Shown: positions 1 to 8,800 of the stretch, in pieces
Layout: the number at the start of each line of letters is the position of its first letter
Position numbering within the stretch: the first letter of the stretch is position 1
DNA from: Dyadobacter chenwenxiniae
Lineage (GTDB): Bacteria > Bacteroidota > Bacteroidia > Cytophagales > Spirosomataceae
Assembly (NCBI RefSeq): GCF_022869785.1
Contig: NZ_CP094997.1
Location: 4,836,001 to 4,900,000, forward strand
Direction of reading: 5' to 3'
Length of the DNA: 64,000 nucleotides
Made by a program: the position numbers and the translations under genes
The notes under the pieces: generated by a model
The model's input: only the letters and a program-made list of their open reading frames with translations
Databases searched by the model: none
Told to the model about the DNA's origin: nothing

Positions 1-61
1 TTTTTTCAACCACGCGGCGGCCGCCAAGATCGCATCGCTCCGCGATTAACACTTAACACTT

Positions 62-170
62 CTACCAAGCTAATTCTTGCAAGCACAAAAATGCCAGAGG
101 CATGAAATATTGGTAGCCGCCGCGCGGTAGAAAAAGAAACGACCGACCCAAACGCAAATCCCAGAGGGAT
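62..170. repeat. Tandem pair of related small hairpins
   Basis: Two 13-nt hairpins 67 bases apart share the frame AT[G/C]CC-AGA-GG[C/G]AT, preceded by caaa and followed by ga. The differing stem position changes on both arms (G-C to C-G), so pairing is kept. The first hairpin sits inside an outer inverted repeat (62-68 with 110-116). I see the symmetry directly; that these belong to a dispersed repeat family or a folded RNA is an inference. Confidence 0.5.
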
Positions 171-210
171 GAGACAAGATGCGTGACGTTACTGACTTGG
201 TTAAACCAGA

Positions 211-241
211 GACTTTCCAAGTCTTCAAGACTTGGAAAGTC
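211..241. repeat. 31-nt palindrome, copy 1 (3' of GH125 gene)
   Basis: Perfect palindrome with 15-nt arms (gactttccaagtctt and its complement) around one central base. It starts 8 nt after the stop codon of the GH125 gene in that gene's direction. The identical element, in the same orientation relative to its upstream gene, recurs at 3655-3685. No T-run follows, so it is more like a REP-type 3'-end element than a standard terminator. Confidence 0.85.
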
Positions 242-249
242 TGCACACC

Positions 250-1698
250 TCAATAAACCTTCGCCAGCAAATGCGGCCGCTCTGTTTCCAATTTCAAAAT
301 CAACTCCCCGAACAACGTATTAACCCAAGCAAACCACTTCCTGGTAAACTTGGACTGGTCGTCTTTGTCGAAGGATTCGTGCATGAAGCCGGTGTTGTTG
401 TGGGTTGTTTTGAGGAGTTTTAGTTGGGCTTCGATTTCTTTTTCATCCGTGGATGTGATGGCTCGGGCGATGATCCCCATCGGCCAGATCTGGTTCACCA
501 ATGTATGTGGGCTGCCTAGACCTTCGCCTGCTTTTCCTTTGAAGAAATAAGGATTGGAATCGCTCAGGACAAATTTTCTTGTGTTAATGTAAATAGGATC
601 TTTCACAGACATTGCGCCCAGATAAGGCATGCTAATCAAGCCTGGAATTCCCGCATCGTCCATGAGCAGATAGTTGCCAAAACCATCCACCTCAAATGCA
701 TAAATCTTGCCGAATTCCGGATGCGGATAGACAGCGTATTTTTTCAATGCAGTCTCAACTTCCGTTGCCAACGCTTTGAAATCGCCTGCCAGCTTCGCGC
801 CTTCGCCCCCTACTTTTTCCAACATTTCAGCTACTTCACGGAAAGAAACCACGGCGAAGAAATTAGACGGAACAAAAAACGGATACATGGCCGCATCATC
901 AGAAGGGCGGAATGTGCTTGCTATCAGCCCATTTGGCTTGATCGGATTACCATAACCATTGCCGGGAACGGTGTCCGTTGACCAGGAAGTGACGCGACCA
1001 AACTTGTATGGGCCTGGGCCGTCTTTGCGCTGCTGCTCTTTGCAGGTTTTGAGGATTAATCCCATTGCCTTCGTCCAATCAGCATCGAATGGCGTCGTGT
1101 CTCCTGTTACTTTCCAATAATTATAAGCAAGGCGAATGGTGTAACAAAGCGAGTCCAGCTCCCATTTGCGTTCGTGAAGCATCGGCTTCATATCCGTTAC
1201 GTCTTTTGTCCACTCACTTTCTTTTGGCCGGTCGTAAAATGCGTTGGCGTAAGGGTCGATGATGATGCATTTGGTCTGACGGTTGATGAGGCCGGCGACC
1301 ATATCCCTCAATTTCGCGTCTTCTTTGAGCAATGGCAAATAGGGCCAAACCTGCGCCGTGCTGTCGCGGAGCCACATAGCGTCGATGTCGCCTGTTATAA
1401 CGAATGTGTCGGGCTTTCCGTCGATGGGCTTGTAGTGGACAGTTGTATCAATGGTGTTGGGAAAACAGTTTTCGAAAAGCCACGCCAGTTCCGGGTCTTT
1501 AATCACCTTTTTCATGCGGGTAATCGTGGCTTCTACGGCTGGGCTGGTAAAACTGCGCTTGTCGGCCGGAACGCGAACGACTGGAAAATCAGCAGCAGCG
1601 TTTTTGGCAAATGACCATTTCGAAACGGCCATTCCGGCCACAGCCATTGCACTGGCTTTTATAAATGTTCTCCGATGAGAACTGCTGGTTTGAGGCAT
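250..1698 (-). CDS. Glycoside hydrolase family 125 exo-alpha-mannosidase
   Basis: Predicted metal-independent exo-acting alpha-1,6-mannosidase of family GH125 (formerly DUF1237), 482 residues, about the usual family length. It begins with a twin-arginine-like export signal: R9-R10-T-F-I-K followed by an Ala-rich hydrophobic stretch to about residue 25, so it is probably exported folded to the periplasm. The family signature TGDIDAMWLRDSTAQ lies at residues 102-115, and WSTDTVPGNGYGNP and MHESF blocks typical of the family follow. It would trim mannose from N-glycan-like or fungal mannans. It is the last gene before the non-coding left edge; a palindrome follows its stop. No mannan-specific SusCD pair is adjacent, so its substrate supply is unknown. 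Confidence 0.88.
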   Translation of the reverse strand: MPQTSSSHRRTFIKASAMAVAGMAVSKWSFAKNAAADFPVVRVPADKRSFTSPAVEATITRMKKVIKDPELAWLFENCFPNTIDTTVHYKPIDGKPDTFVITGDIDAMWLRDSTAQVWPYLPLLKEDAKLRDMVAGLINRQTKCIIIDPYANAFYDRPKESEWTKDVTDMKPMLHERKWELDSLCYTIRLAYNYWKVTGDTTPFDADWTKAMGLILKTCKEQQRKDGPGPYKFGRVTSWSTDTVPGNGYGNPIKPNGLIASTFRPSDDAAMYPFFVPSNFFAVVSFREVAEMLEKVGGEGAKLAGDFKALATEVETALKKYAVYPHPEFGKIYAFEVDGFGNYLLMDDAGIPGLISMPYLGAMSVKDPIYINTRKFVLSDSNPYFFKGKAGEGLGSPHTLVNQIWPMGIIARAITSTDEKEIEAQLKLLKTTHNNTGFMHESFDKDDQSKFTRKWFAWVNTLFGELILKLETERPHLLAKVY

Positions 1699-1807
1699 AG
1701 GATTCAGGTAAAAAGGATTTATTAAAAAATTTTAAAGAAGCAATTTAGGCAAAAATCCGTCATCGCGGACAGCATTAGGCAGGAGTGGCAGCATAAGCAA
1801 ACGACTA

Positions 1808-2359
1808 TCAAACTGCAATAGTCATGTGATCATACGTGTGCCCAAGAAAATCCTTTTCGCCAGCCACCTGAAAACCTACTTTTTCATAGATCTTTCTGGC
1901 ATCCGGATTCACGTGATCCACAATTAACCCGACGCGGTTGAAATGCTTTGATGCGGCCAGTTCGCAGCATGCATGGAGCAGCTTTTTACCAATTCCCTTT
2001 CCCTGATGCGCCGGATCAACATTCACACAATCAATGTAAAACTCCCCTGCTTCCGTTTCGTCACCCGGTGAAAAATTTGGGTCTGATTCACGGAGCACTT
2101 TTAGAACAGGCGCACGTAATTCATGCAGGCGTGCGCCGTCATAGCCTACAATGGAGCCGATCACACTGTTTTCATCTTCGTAAACCAATGTATTTTCATA
2201 GCTATATTGATTGCCCTTACTCCCAATAAAACCCTCCATGAGCGGAATAGCGTCGTTTGGATCGTCGGATTGGGCGAATATGCAGGCAATGTGGCCTAAT
2301 GCTAAAATGATAAGCGGAGCCAGGGCAGGAGCATCTTCTGATGCGGCGGGTCTGATCAT
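1808..2359 (-). CDS. GNAT family N-acetyltransferase
   Basis: A 183-residue acetyltransferase of the GNAT superfamily, which transfers an acetyl group from acetyl-CoA to an amine. The acetyl-CoA pyrophosphate-binding motif A is visible as QGKGIGKKL at residues 119-127, preceded by the beta-strand FYIDCVNVDP, and followed by the motif-B strand VGLIVDHVNPDARKIYEKVGF. The first half carries a less conserved substrate-binding region. It is transcribed towards the GH125 gene with a gap of 109 bases, and divergently from the Gfo/Idh gene at 2519. The substrate cannot be told from the sequence; a small-molecule or protein N-terminus acetylase are both possible. Confidence 0.85.
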   Translation of the reverse strand: MIRPAASEDAPALAPLIILALGHIACIFAQSDDPNDAIPLMEGFIGSKGNQYSYENTLVYEDENSVIGSIVGYDGARLHELRAPVLKVLRESDPNFSPGDETEAGEFYIDCVNVDPAHQGKGIGKKLLHACCELAASKHFNRVGLIVDHVNPDARKIYEKVGFQVAGEKDFLGHTYDHMTIAV

Positions 2360-2518
2360 ATAATCGACAATTTGTATCTATATTTTGCAAGAATTTGACT
2401 CACCTCGGAAAAATAGGTCAAAATCGAGTCAGTACTAATCAAAAGACGTAAAGTTTTTAGCACTATTTTGTTTTAAAATTGTATTGCCCAAAATCCGATC
2501 ATTAACCTAGTAATAAAT
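2360..2518. promoter_or_regulatory. Divergent intergenic region, GNAT / Gfo-Idh
   Basis: AT-rich 159-base gap between two divergently transcribed genes, so it must hold both promoters. Toward the + strand a tattttg sequence near 2464-2470 resembles the -7 element of Bacteroidota promoters, but no matching upstream TTTG at the right distance was found. Assignment of exact promoter elements is therefore weak. Confidence 0.3.
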
Positions 2519-3643
2519 ATGTCTCAAAAAATTAATGTTGCAATCGTTGGTCTTGGCTTCGGAGCCGAATTTATCCCCATTTACCAGCAACATCCCAATG
2601 CAAACATGTACGCTATTTGCCAGCGTACAGAGTCAAAACTGAATGAAATTGGTGACCAATATGGCATCGACGTGCGCTACACAAGTTACGATGACCTTTT
2701 GAATGATCCGAATGTAGACGCCGTACACATTAATTCCCCTATCCCCAATCACGCAGAGCAAACTTTGAAGGCATTACGCGCTGGCAAGCACGTGGCCTGC
2801 ACAGTGCCGATGGCGACGAGCGTGGAGGATTGCATCGAAATCGTGAAAGCGACCAAAGAATCGGGCAAAAAATACATGATGATGGAAACTGTGGTTTACG
2901 CGCGGGAATTCCTTTTTGTAAAAGAATTGTATGAAAAAGGCGAGCTTGGAAAGGTTCAGTTCCTGAAAGCAAGTCACCAGCAGGATATGGAAGGCTGGCC
3001 CGATTACTGGCCTGGATTGCCTCCTATGCATTACGCAACGCACTGCGTAGGCCCGGTTGCAGGACTTTTGAAACTGGAAGCAGAATATGTTTCCTGCTTT
3101 GGTTCAGGAACAATCAGTGAAGATTTGGCAAAAATCCACAATTCTCCTTTTGCAGTTGAATCTGCGCATATTAAATTTAAGGACAGCGACTTATCAGCTT
3201 ATGTGTATCGCTCGTTATTTGACGTGGCGCGTCAGTACAGAGAAAGTTTTGAGGTTTACGGAAGCAAGAAATCTTTCGAATGGCCATTGATCGAAGGCGA
3301 AGATCCCGTGATCCACACAGCTAAAAAACCGGAACACGAGATTGCGGAGAAAGTGGCAACGCCTGATTACGCACATTATTTGCCAGAAGAAATCCGTCAT
3401 TTCACTGGAAAAGGCGTTTATAACCTGGATGAAAATGCGCATTTGTCATTTGTACAAGGAGGCGGCCACGGCGGCTCACACCCGCATTTGGCCCATGAGT
3501 TCATTAGCGCATTAATAGAGGACCGCGAGCCATTCCCGAATGCCTGGCAGTCGGCGAACTGGACGAGCGTAGGGATTTTGGCGCACGAGTCAGCGTTGCA
3601 AGGCGGGGCATTGATACAGTTGCCGGATTTTAAAAACGTATAA
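2519..3643 (+). CDS. Gfo/Idh/MocA family oxidoreductase lacking EKP
   Basis: A 374-residue member of the Gfo/Idh/MocA dehydrogenases, which oxidise or reduce sugars, inositols and their derivatives with NAD(P). The Rossmann motif VGLGFGAEF lies near residue 10, and a C-terminal substrate domain follows. At the place where the family normally has E-K-P, this protein has T95-V96-P97 (context CTVPMATS), so the lysine thought to take part in catalysis is absent. A glycine/histidine-rich segment GGGHGGSHPHLAHEF lies near the C-terminus and could bind substrate or metal. It is followed, 11 nt after the stop, by the 31-nt palindrome and then by the ThuA-domain gene, with which it may share a sugar pathway. 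Confidence 0.88.
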   Translation: MSQKINVAIVGLGFGAEFIPIYQQHPNANMYAICQRTESKLNEIGDQYGIDVRYTSYDDLLNDPNVDAVHINSPIPNHAEQTLKALRAGKHVACTVPMATSVEDCIEIVKATKESGKKYMMMETVVYAREFLFVKELYEKGELGKVQFLKASHQQDMEGWPDYWPGLPPMHYATHCVGPVAGLLKLEAEYVSCFGSGTISEDLAKIHNSPFAVESAHIKFKDSDLSAYVYRSLFDVARQYRESFEVYGSKKSFEWPLIEGEDPVIHTAKKPEHEIAEKVATPDYAHYLPEEIRHFTGKGVYNLDENAHLSFVQGGGHGGSHPHLAHEFISALIEDREPFPNAWQSANWTSVGILAHESALQGGALIQLPDFKNV

Positions 3644-3654
3644 ATCAAATAACA

Positions 3655-3685
3655 GACTTTCCAAGTCTTGAAGACTTGGAAAGTC
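3655..3685. repeat. 31-nt palindrome, copy 2 (3' of Gfo/Idh gene)
   Basis: Same 15-nt-arm palindrome as at 211-241; the two differ only in the central base because they lie on opposite strands. It begins 11 nt after the Gfo/Idh stop codon and 20 nt before the start of the next gene. In both cases the transcript of the upstream gene would carry the loop ttgaa. Confidence 0.85.
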
Positions 3686-3704
3686 TCTATACAAACCAAA
3701 CCCA

Positions 3705-6700
3705 ATGAAAACCAAAGCGTTATCCTTTTTACTTGGTATTGTCCTGCTGGGCTGTGCCTCTCAGCCTTCATCGCAGAATGCGTCGGTGAAGAGCTCTTCG
3801 GCCAAGAGTGAGGCCGGAAAGGCGCGGCGTCTGGAAATCCTGTTTCTGGGAGACAACGGACATCACAAGCCTGCCGAACGCGTTCCGCAGATCATGGCTG
3901 CATTAGGCCCGAAAGGTTTCAACTTTACCTACACGGATAACCTGAACGACCTTAATGCTGAGACACTTAACAAATACGACGCCCTGATGCTTTATGCAAA
4001 CTGGGATTCCATCGCGCCGCAGCAAGCGAAAGCATTGCTGGATTACGTGGCGAGCGGAAAAGGTTTTATCCCCATTCACTGCGCATCGTATTGTTTCCGC
4101 AATAACCCGGAAGTGGTGAAGCTGATCGGCGGCCAGTTCTGGAGACATACGTGGGACACCATTCAGCCTGTTTGGACAAAACCGGATCATCCTGCAATCG
4201 CTGGTGTGAAGGATTTCAAAACGGTGGACGAAACCTATTTGCACGAAAAATTACAACCCGACAACATTGTTCTCACAGAACGTTTGATCCAAAAAGATCA
4301 GGAAAAAGACAGACCGGGGCAGCAGAAAGAGCCTTATACATGGGTGAGAACGCACGGAAAAGGCCGCATTTTTTACACGGCTTACGGCCACGACGAACGT
4401 ACCTGGTCGGTTCCTGGCTTTCAGGATATGATTGAAAAAGGGATTCTTTGGGCGGTTAATGATGATGCTAGAAAATCATTGGCAGCTTTGGCGCCAAAAC
4501 CTTTTGAATATCGCGCAGCCAAACTTCCTAACTACGAGCAACGCCCTGGCCCGCAAATGCAGCAATTGCCTTTGTCGCCAGAAGAATCTGTAAAACACAT
4601 TCAAATTCCGGTTGACTTCACATTGGACGTCTTCGCGCATGAGCCAGACGTTATGCACCCAATCGCGATGACCTGGGATGAGCGCGGCAGACTGTTTGTT
4701 TTGATCACAAAAGATTATCCAAACGAGCGCAAAGACACAGGCGGAAGCGATTACATTTTGATTTGTGAAGACACCAATAAAGATGGCAAAGCCGATAAAT
4801 TCACGAAGTTCTCAGACGATCTGAGCATTCCGACAGGTTTGGTTTTTGCCAATGGCGGAATCATCGTTTCGCAAGCGCCGCATATGTTGTTTTTGCAAGA
4901 TACAAATGGTGATGACAAAGCGGATGTAAAGAAAATCCTCTTCTCAGGCTTCGGAACGGGCGATACGCACGCCGGACCTTCTAACCTGCATTATGGATTC
5001 GACAACTGGGTTTACGGATCGGTTGGTTATTCAGGTTTCAAAGGAAAATTCGGAAGCGCAGATTCCTTGAACTTCGGACAGGCACTTTTCCGCTTCAAGC
5101 CGGATGGAACTGATATGGAAATTGTTGCAAAAACATCTAACAACACGTGGGGACTTGGTTTCAACGAAGCGGGCGATCTTTTTGGCTCAACGGCCAACAA
5201 CTCGCACGGCTGGTATAGCGCCATTCCAAACAGATATTTTGGTAAAAGCAAAGTCGATAACGGAAGCCGCAGCACGGATACGCACAAAGATATGCAGCCA
5301 ATCACGCCGAAAGTGCGTCAGGTGGACGTTTTTGGCGGGTTTACAGCCGCAGCCGGACATAATTTTTACACGGCAAGAGCATTTCCAAAGAAATATTGGA
5401 ACAATGTCGCATTCGTTTCTGAACCTACGGGGCACATTTTGCACCAAAATTTCATGACTCCGAAAGGAACAGACTTCGAGGATGCATTAGGATTCAACTT
5501 ACTGGCTGGTGCGGATGAATGGGTTGCTCCTGTGTTTGCAGAAGTTGGTCCTGACGGCGCTGTATGGGTGGCTGACTGGTATAGCTACATTATTCAGCAT
5601 AACCCGACCCCAAAAGGATCTGAAAACGGTAAAGGAAATGCATATGAGACCGATTTGCGTGATTTTACGCATGGTCGTTTGTATCGCATTGGCTGGAAAA
5701 ATGCGCCGAAATATACGCCAATCGTTTTGAGCAAAGACCGCCCCGACGAGCTGGTTGCAACATTGAAAAACACCAATATGCTATGGCGCCGTCACGCGCA
5801 ACGCCTTTTGGTGGAACGTGGACAGAAAGATGTTGCGGCTAAATTGGTTGAGCTGGTTAAAGACAAATCAGTTGACGAAGTTGGCCTGAACACCGCTGCC
5901 ATTCACGCATTGTGGACATTGCACGGTCTGAAAGCCATTGAAGATCCGCAGGTTTTAGCTGCCGTAACGGAAGCATTGAAACACCCATCTGCTGACGTGC
6001 GCAAAACGGCCGTTCAAGTGTTGCCACGGAATCCTGCAACTGCTCAAACATTGCTGACTGCCGACGCATTGCACGACAAAGCACCGCTTGTGGTGTTGAA
6101 CTCATTGCTTGCATTCTCCGAAATTCCTTACACGCCGGAAGTTGAAACCGCTGTTTTGGGATTGATGGACACTTATGCACAGCCAGAAGATCGCTGGATG
6201 CCGGACGCTTTTGCAGCGGTTTTAAATGCACAAGATGGCAAATTGCGCGAAAAATATCTGGCACAACGTGCTGGCAAAGCTTCTTCTGCAACCGCCTCAA
6301 CGCAAAAAGCAGACGCAGCCAAGTCGATGGATCACAGCAACATGGACCACAGCGCGCACGCCGCAGCTGCTAAGCCAACTGTTGAAGGTTCCGCTGAACT
6401 GGCGATTACAAATATTTCTATTGAGCCCAAAACACCTTACGTTCGTGAATACGCACGTGTGGTGATTGAAATTACAAACCAAGGCACAGTGGCAGTTCCA
6501 AAAGAGCTGGTTCCTGTTGTGAATGTAGGCATCAGAAGCCGTTCATTGAACACCAACTACATCAGCCGCCAGCTTACCAATGGCATCGCACCGGGTGAAA
6601 CGGTGAAACTGACTGAGGGAAATAACGGTCCTTGGAAATCAGGTTTCGGCTTTACATCGGATGAGTCTGGTAAGGTGAATATCACGGCGACTGTGGATGT

Positions 6701-7469
6701 TGACAATGTTGTTCCTGAAAAGGATGAGAACAAAAACAACACCATGAGCAAAAGCTTTGAAGTGAAGCGTATGGATAAATTGTCTGATTTTGCTTTGGAG
6801 CGCGCAACGCGCGGTTACACTTCCTATGCAAGCGGCGACGATGTTTTGAAACTAATGAAAACAGCACAAACACTTGATCCACAAGGACGCAATGCAATTT
6901 TCAAAGGAATCGTCGGCGCATGGAATCCGAAACGCAAGGAAACCGCAAATGACGAAGGCAAAACATTGCTGGCTTCTGTAAAAGGCGACCTTCCGGAAGA
7001 TTTGAGTGCTCGTTTCACGACATTGATGGAATCTTACGGCATTAAGGAAGAAGTTGCAGTTGACCCGAATGTTCAGGTGGTTCAAATCAAAGCGATCCGC
7101 GAAGAAATGAAGTTTAGCTTGACAGAATTCACTGCCATTGCGGGTAAAACGATTGAACTCGTTTTCGAAAACCCGGACGCCATGCAGCACAATGTTGTCG
7201 TTGGAAAACCAAAATCAACAGAAATTATCGGCGCAGCTGCTGACAAAATGATTACTGCAAAAGATGGCGCAGAGAAAAACTACGTTCCAAACATTCCGCA
7301 AGTGCTGGCAGCAACGCCACTTGTGAATCCGGGACAAACTTTCCGCCTGAAATTCGTAGTGCCTGATGTTGTAGGCGACTATCCTTACGTCTGCACATTC
7401 CCAGGTCACTGGAGATTGATGAAAGGCAACATGAAAGTGATTAAAGAGCAGGCGGTTTTGAGTAAATAA
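3705..7469 (+). CDS. ThuA / propeller dehydrogenase / HEAT / cupredoxin lipoprotein
   Basis: A 1254-residue lipoprotein (signal with lipobox LLGC, Cys17). In order: a ThuA-like trehalose-utilisation domain (about 45-250; HCASYC, HGKGRIFYTAYGHDERTW); a beta-propeller like that of the so-called membrane-bound dehydrogenases related to soluble glucose dehydrogenase (about 300-680; VADWYSYIIQHNP); a HEAT-like helical part (about 690-850); a Met/His-rich linker at 875-889 (MDHSNMDHSAH); a CARDB-like Ig domain (about 895-1010); and a C-terminal type-1 copper domain with ligands His1162, Cys1230, His1235 and Met1239. Relatives usually end in a cytochrome c (CxxCH); none is present here, so the copper domain probably takes over electron transfer. 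Likely a cell-surface or periplasmic sugar oxidase-like protein. Its substrate is unknown. Confidence 0.82.
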   Translation: MKTKALSFLLGIVLLGCASQPSSQNASVKSSSAKSEAGKARRLEILFLGDNGHHKPAERVPQIMAALGPKGFNFTYTDNLNDLNAETLNKYDALMLYANWDSIAPQQAKALLDYVASGKGFIPIHCASYCFRNNPEVVKLIGGQFWRHTWDTIQPVWTKPDHPAIAGVKDFKTVDETYLHEKLQPDNIVLTERLIQKDQEKDRPGQQKEPYTWVRTHGKGRIFYTAYGHDERTWSVPGFQDMIEKGILWAVNDDARKSLAALAPKPFEYRAAKLPNYEQRPGPQMQQLPLSPEESVKHIQIPVDFTLDVFAHEPDVMHPIAMTWDERGRLFVLITKDYPNERKDTGGSDYILICEDTNKDGKADKFTKFSDDLSIPTGLVFANGGIIVSQAPHMLFLQDTNGDDKADVKKILFSGFGTGDTHAGPSNLHYGFDNWVYGSVGYSGFKGKFGSADSLNFGQALFRFKPDGTDMEIVAKTSNNTWGLGFNEAGDLFGSTANNSHGWYSAIPNRYFGKSKVDNGSRSTDTHKDMQPITPKVRQVDVFGGFTAAAGHNFYTARAFPKKYWNNVAFVSEPTGHILHQNFMTPKGTDFEDALGFNLLAGADEWVAPVFAEVGPDGAVWVADWYSYIIQHNPTPKGSENGKGNAYETDLRDFTHGRLYRIGWKNAPKYTPIVLSKDRPDELVATLKNTNMLWRRHAQRLLVERGQKDVAAKLVELVKDKSVDEVGLNTAAIHALWTLHGLKAIEDPQVLAAVTEALKHPSADVRKTAVQVLPRNPATAQTLLTADALHDKAPLVVLNSLLAFSEIPYTPEVETAVLGLMDTYAQPEDRWMPDAFAAVLNAQDGKLREKYLAQRAGKASSATASTQKADAAKSMDHSNMDHSAHAAAAKPTVEGSAELAITNISIEPKTPYVREYARVVIEITNQGTVAVPKELVPVVNVGIRSRSLNTNYISRQLTNGIAPGETVKLTEGNNGPWKSGFGFTSDESGKVNITATVDVDNVVPEKDENKNNTMSKSFEVKRMDKLSDFALERATRGYTSYASGDDVLKLMKTAQTLDPQGRNAIFKGIVGAWNPKRKETANDEGKTLLASVKGDLPEDLSARFTTLMESYGIKEEVAVDPNVQVVQIKAIREEMKFSLTEFTAIAGKTIELVFENPDAMQHNVVVGKPKSTEIIGAAADKMITAKDGAEKNYVPNIPQVLAATPLVNPGQTFRLKFVVPDVVGDYPYVCTFPGHWRLMKGNMKVIKEQAVLSK

Positions 7470-7503
7470 TTCAAGAATTCGAGGCATAATGTCTCTATAA
7501 TCG

Positions 7504-7540
7504 ATCCTGGGTGCAACTTTTCCCGCACCCAGGATTTTTT
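7504..7540 (+). terminator. Rho-independent terminator after the ThuA gene
   Basis: Perfect 11-bp stem atcctgggtgc (7504-7514) with gcacccaggat (7525-7535), a 10-nt loop, and a T-run at 7535-7540. It lies 34 bases after the stop of the cupredoxin lipoprotein and separates it from the AraC-type regulator. Confidence 0.9.
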
Positions 7541-7584
7541 GTTTTAAACAAAACAGCTATCATTACATTGCAGGCACCATTTCA

Positions 7585-8463
7585 ATGAAAGTCGTTCAAT
7601 TCACTATTCCCGTTTCCAAGGAGCACACCATTGTGGTGCAGGAAGACGTTTTGCCACATTATTATAATCATTTGCACAGGCACCGGGAAGTTCAGATCGA
7701 GTGGGTTGTGGAAGGCTCCGGCATCCTCATTGCCGGCAATTATATGCAGCGGTTCGAGTCTGGCGAAGTCTACATTATCGGCGCCAATCAATCGCACATT
7801 TTCAAAAACGACGAAGCCTATTTCAATCCCGAAGAGAAAAAGCAGATCCATTCCGTTTCCATTTTCTTCAATCCGATGCAGCTCCATCAAAACATTCTAA
7901 GTCTGCCCGAAATGGTAAGCATCAGGAAATTTGTGGACGGCCTGCACAATGGTTACCAGATTCCAGAATCATCATTAAAACTTGTCCAAAAAACGATTTC
8001 AGAATTAAAACAAAACAAAGACAGCTTGCGGGTCGCGTCATTCATTTCGCTGCTGCATTTGTTCTCCACCATCCGCGACATTAAACCGCTGGCGACCAAC
8101 AACAGCGAACAGATCATTTCCGAAGTGGAAGGAATCCGCATGGACCAGATTTTCCAATATTTGGTCACCAATTACAAAAGGCACATTTCCCTGACCGAAA
8201 TCTCCGAAGTCTCCAACCTAACGCCCCAGGCCTTTTGCCGTTATTTCAAAAAACACACCGACAAAACATTCATCAGTTTCCTCAACGAAGTCCGTGTAAA
8301 CGAAGCTTGCAAAATCATCATCTCCGGAAAATTCGACAGCTTCTCCGACGTCAGTTACCAAACCGGATTTGATAATGTGACCAATTTTAATCGGGTTTTT
8401 AAAAAGATCATGGGAAAGTCCCCCAGGGAATTTCATAAGGATTTCCGTGAGCGGGTTGGGTGA
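7585..8463 (+). CDS. AraC family transcriptional regulator
   Basis: A 292-residue regulator with an N-terminal cupin-like sensor (about 15-95; the HLHRHREVQIEWVVEGSG block is typical of sugar-sensing AraC proteins) and a C-terminal pair of helix-turn-helices (about 190-290; ISLTEISEVSNLTPQAFCRYFK and FSDVSYQTGFDNVTNFNRVFKK). It would bind DNA in the cytoplasm and respond to a small ligand. It is separated from the upstream gene by a terminator, so it probably has its own promoter in the 44-base gap or just before it. Its targets may be the sugar genes to the left, but no operator could be identified. Confidence 0.9.
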   Translation: MKVVQFTIPVSKEHTIVVQEDVLPHYYNHLHRHREVQIEWVVEGSGILIAGNYMQRFESGEVYIIGANQSHIFKNDEAYFNPEEKKQIHSVSIFFNPMQLHQNILSLPEMVSIRKFVDGLHNGYQIPESSLKLVQKTISELKQNKDSLRVASFISLLHLFSTIRDIKPLATNNSEQIISEVEGIRMDQIFQYLVTNYKRHISLTEISEVSNLTPQAFCRYFKKHTDKTFISFLNEVRVNEACKIIISGKFDSFSDVSYQTGFDNVTNFNRVFKKIMGKSPREFHKDFRERVG

Positions 8464-8482
8464 AGGTCTTTTAAACAAAAGG

Positions 8483-8800
8483 CTATGCAGCAGCTTTTCC
8501 AATCTCTATCCCATATTTCATGATCTCATAAGCAACAGGATTGGAGCTTTGAAAATCCTGAACAATAAATGGATGCGGTTCAATGCGCAGATCAATATCT
8601 CTCCGCAGTTTCATCATGGCAATCTGCGTCTCCATAATGTCTTCTGAGCGGTCTAAGACAAGCGCTATATCAATGTCGCTATCCAAATGACTATTTCCTC
8701 TGGCGAACGATCCAAAAAGAAAAGCCTGTTTCACTGGATAAATTCTATTTACCAGGTCAACATATTGCTGCGCGATTATGATTGCCTCTCCTTGATCCAT
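8483..8800 (-). CDS. MNT-type nucleotidyltransferase (minimal), antitoxin-like
   Basis: A 105-residue minimal nucleotidyltransferase. The family signature GS-x10-DxD is complete: G30-S31 (FLFGSFARGNSHLDSDID) with Asp42 and Asp44. In MNT/HEPN pairs studied elsewhere the MNT protein inactivates the HEPN partner by adding AMP to a tyrosine. Its start overlaps the end of the upstream HEPN gene by 25 bases, so the two are translationally coupled. It is convergent with the AraC gene, ending 19 bases from it. Confidence 0.88.
   Translation of the reverse strand: MDQGEAIIIAQQYVDLVNRIYPVKQAFLFGSFARGNSHLDSDIDIALVLDRSEDIMETQIAMMKLRRDIDLRIEPHPFIVQDFQSSNPVAYEIMKYGIEIGKAAA

Larger units (their letters stand above)
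1..249. other. Non-coding region with hairpin repeats
   Basis: No convincing gene is present. The stretch holds two short hairpins of the same design, atgcc-aga-ggcat at 91-103 and atccc-aga-gggat at 158-170, an inverted repeat ctaccaa/ttggtag at 62-68 and 110-116 that encloses the first hairpin, and a GC-rich block near 12-25. A 31-nt palindrome follows at 211-241. The layout looks like dispersed repeats or a structured RNA and not like protein-coding DNA. Confidence 0.6.
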
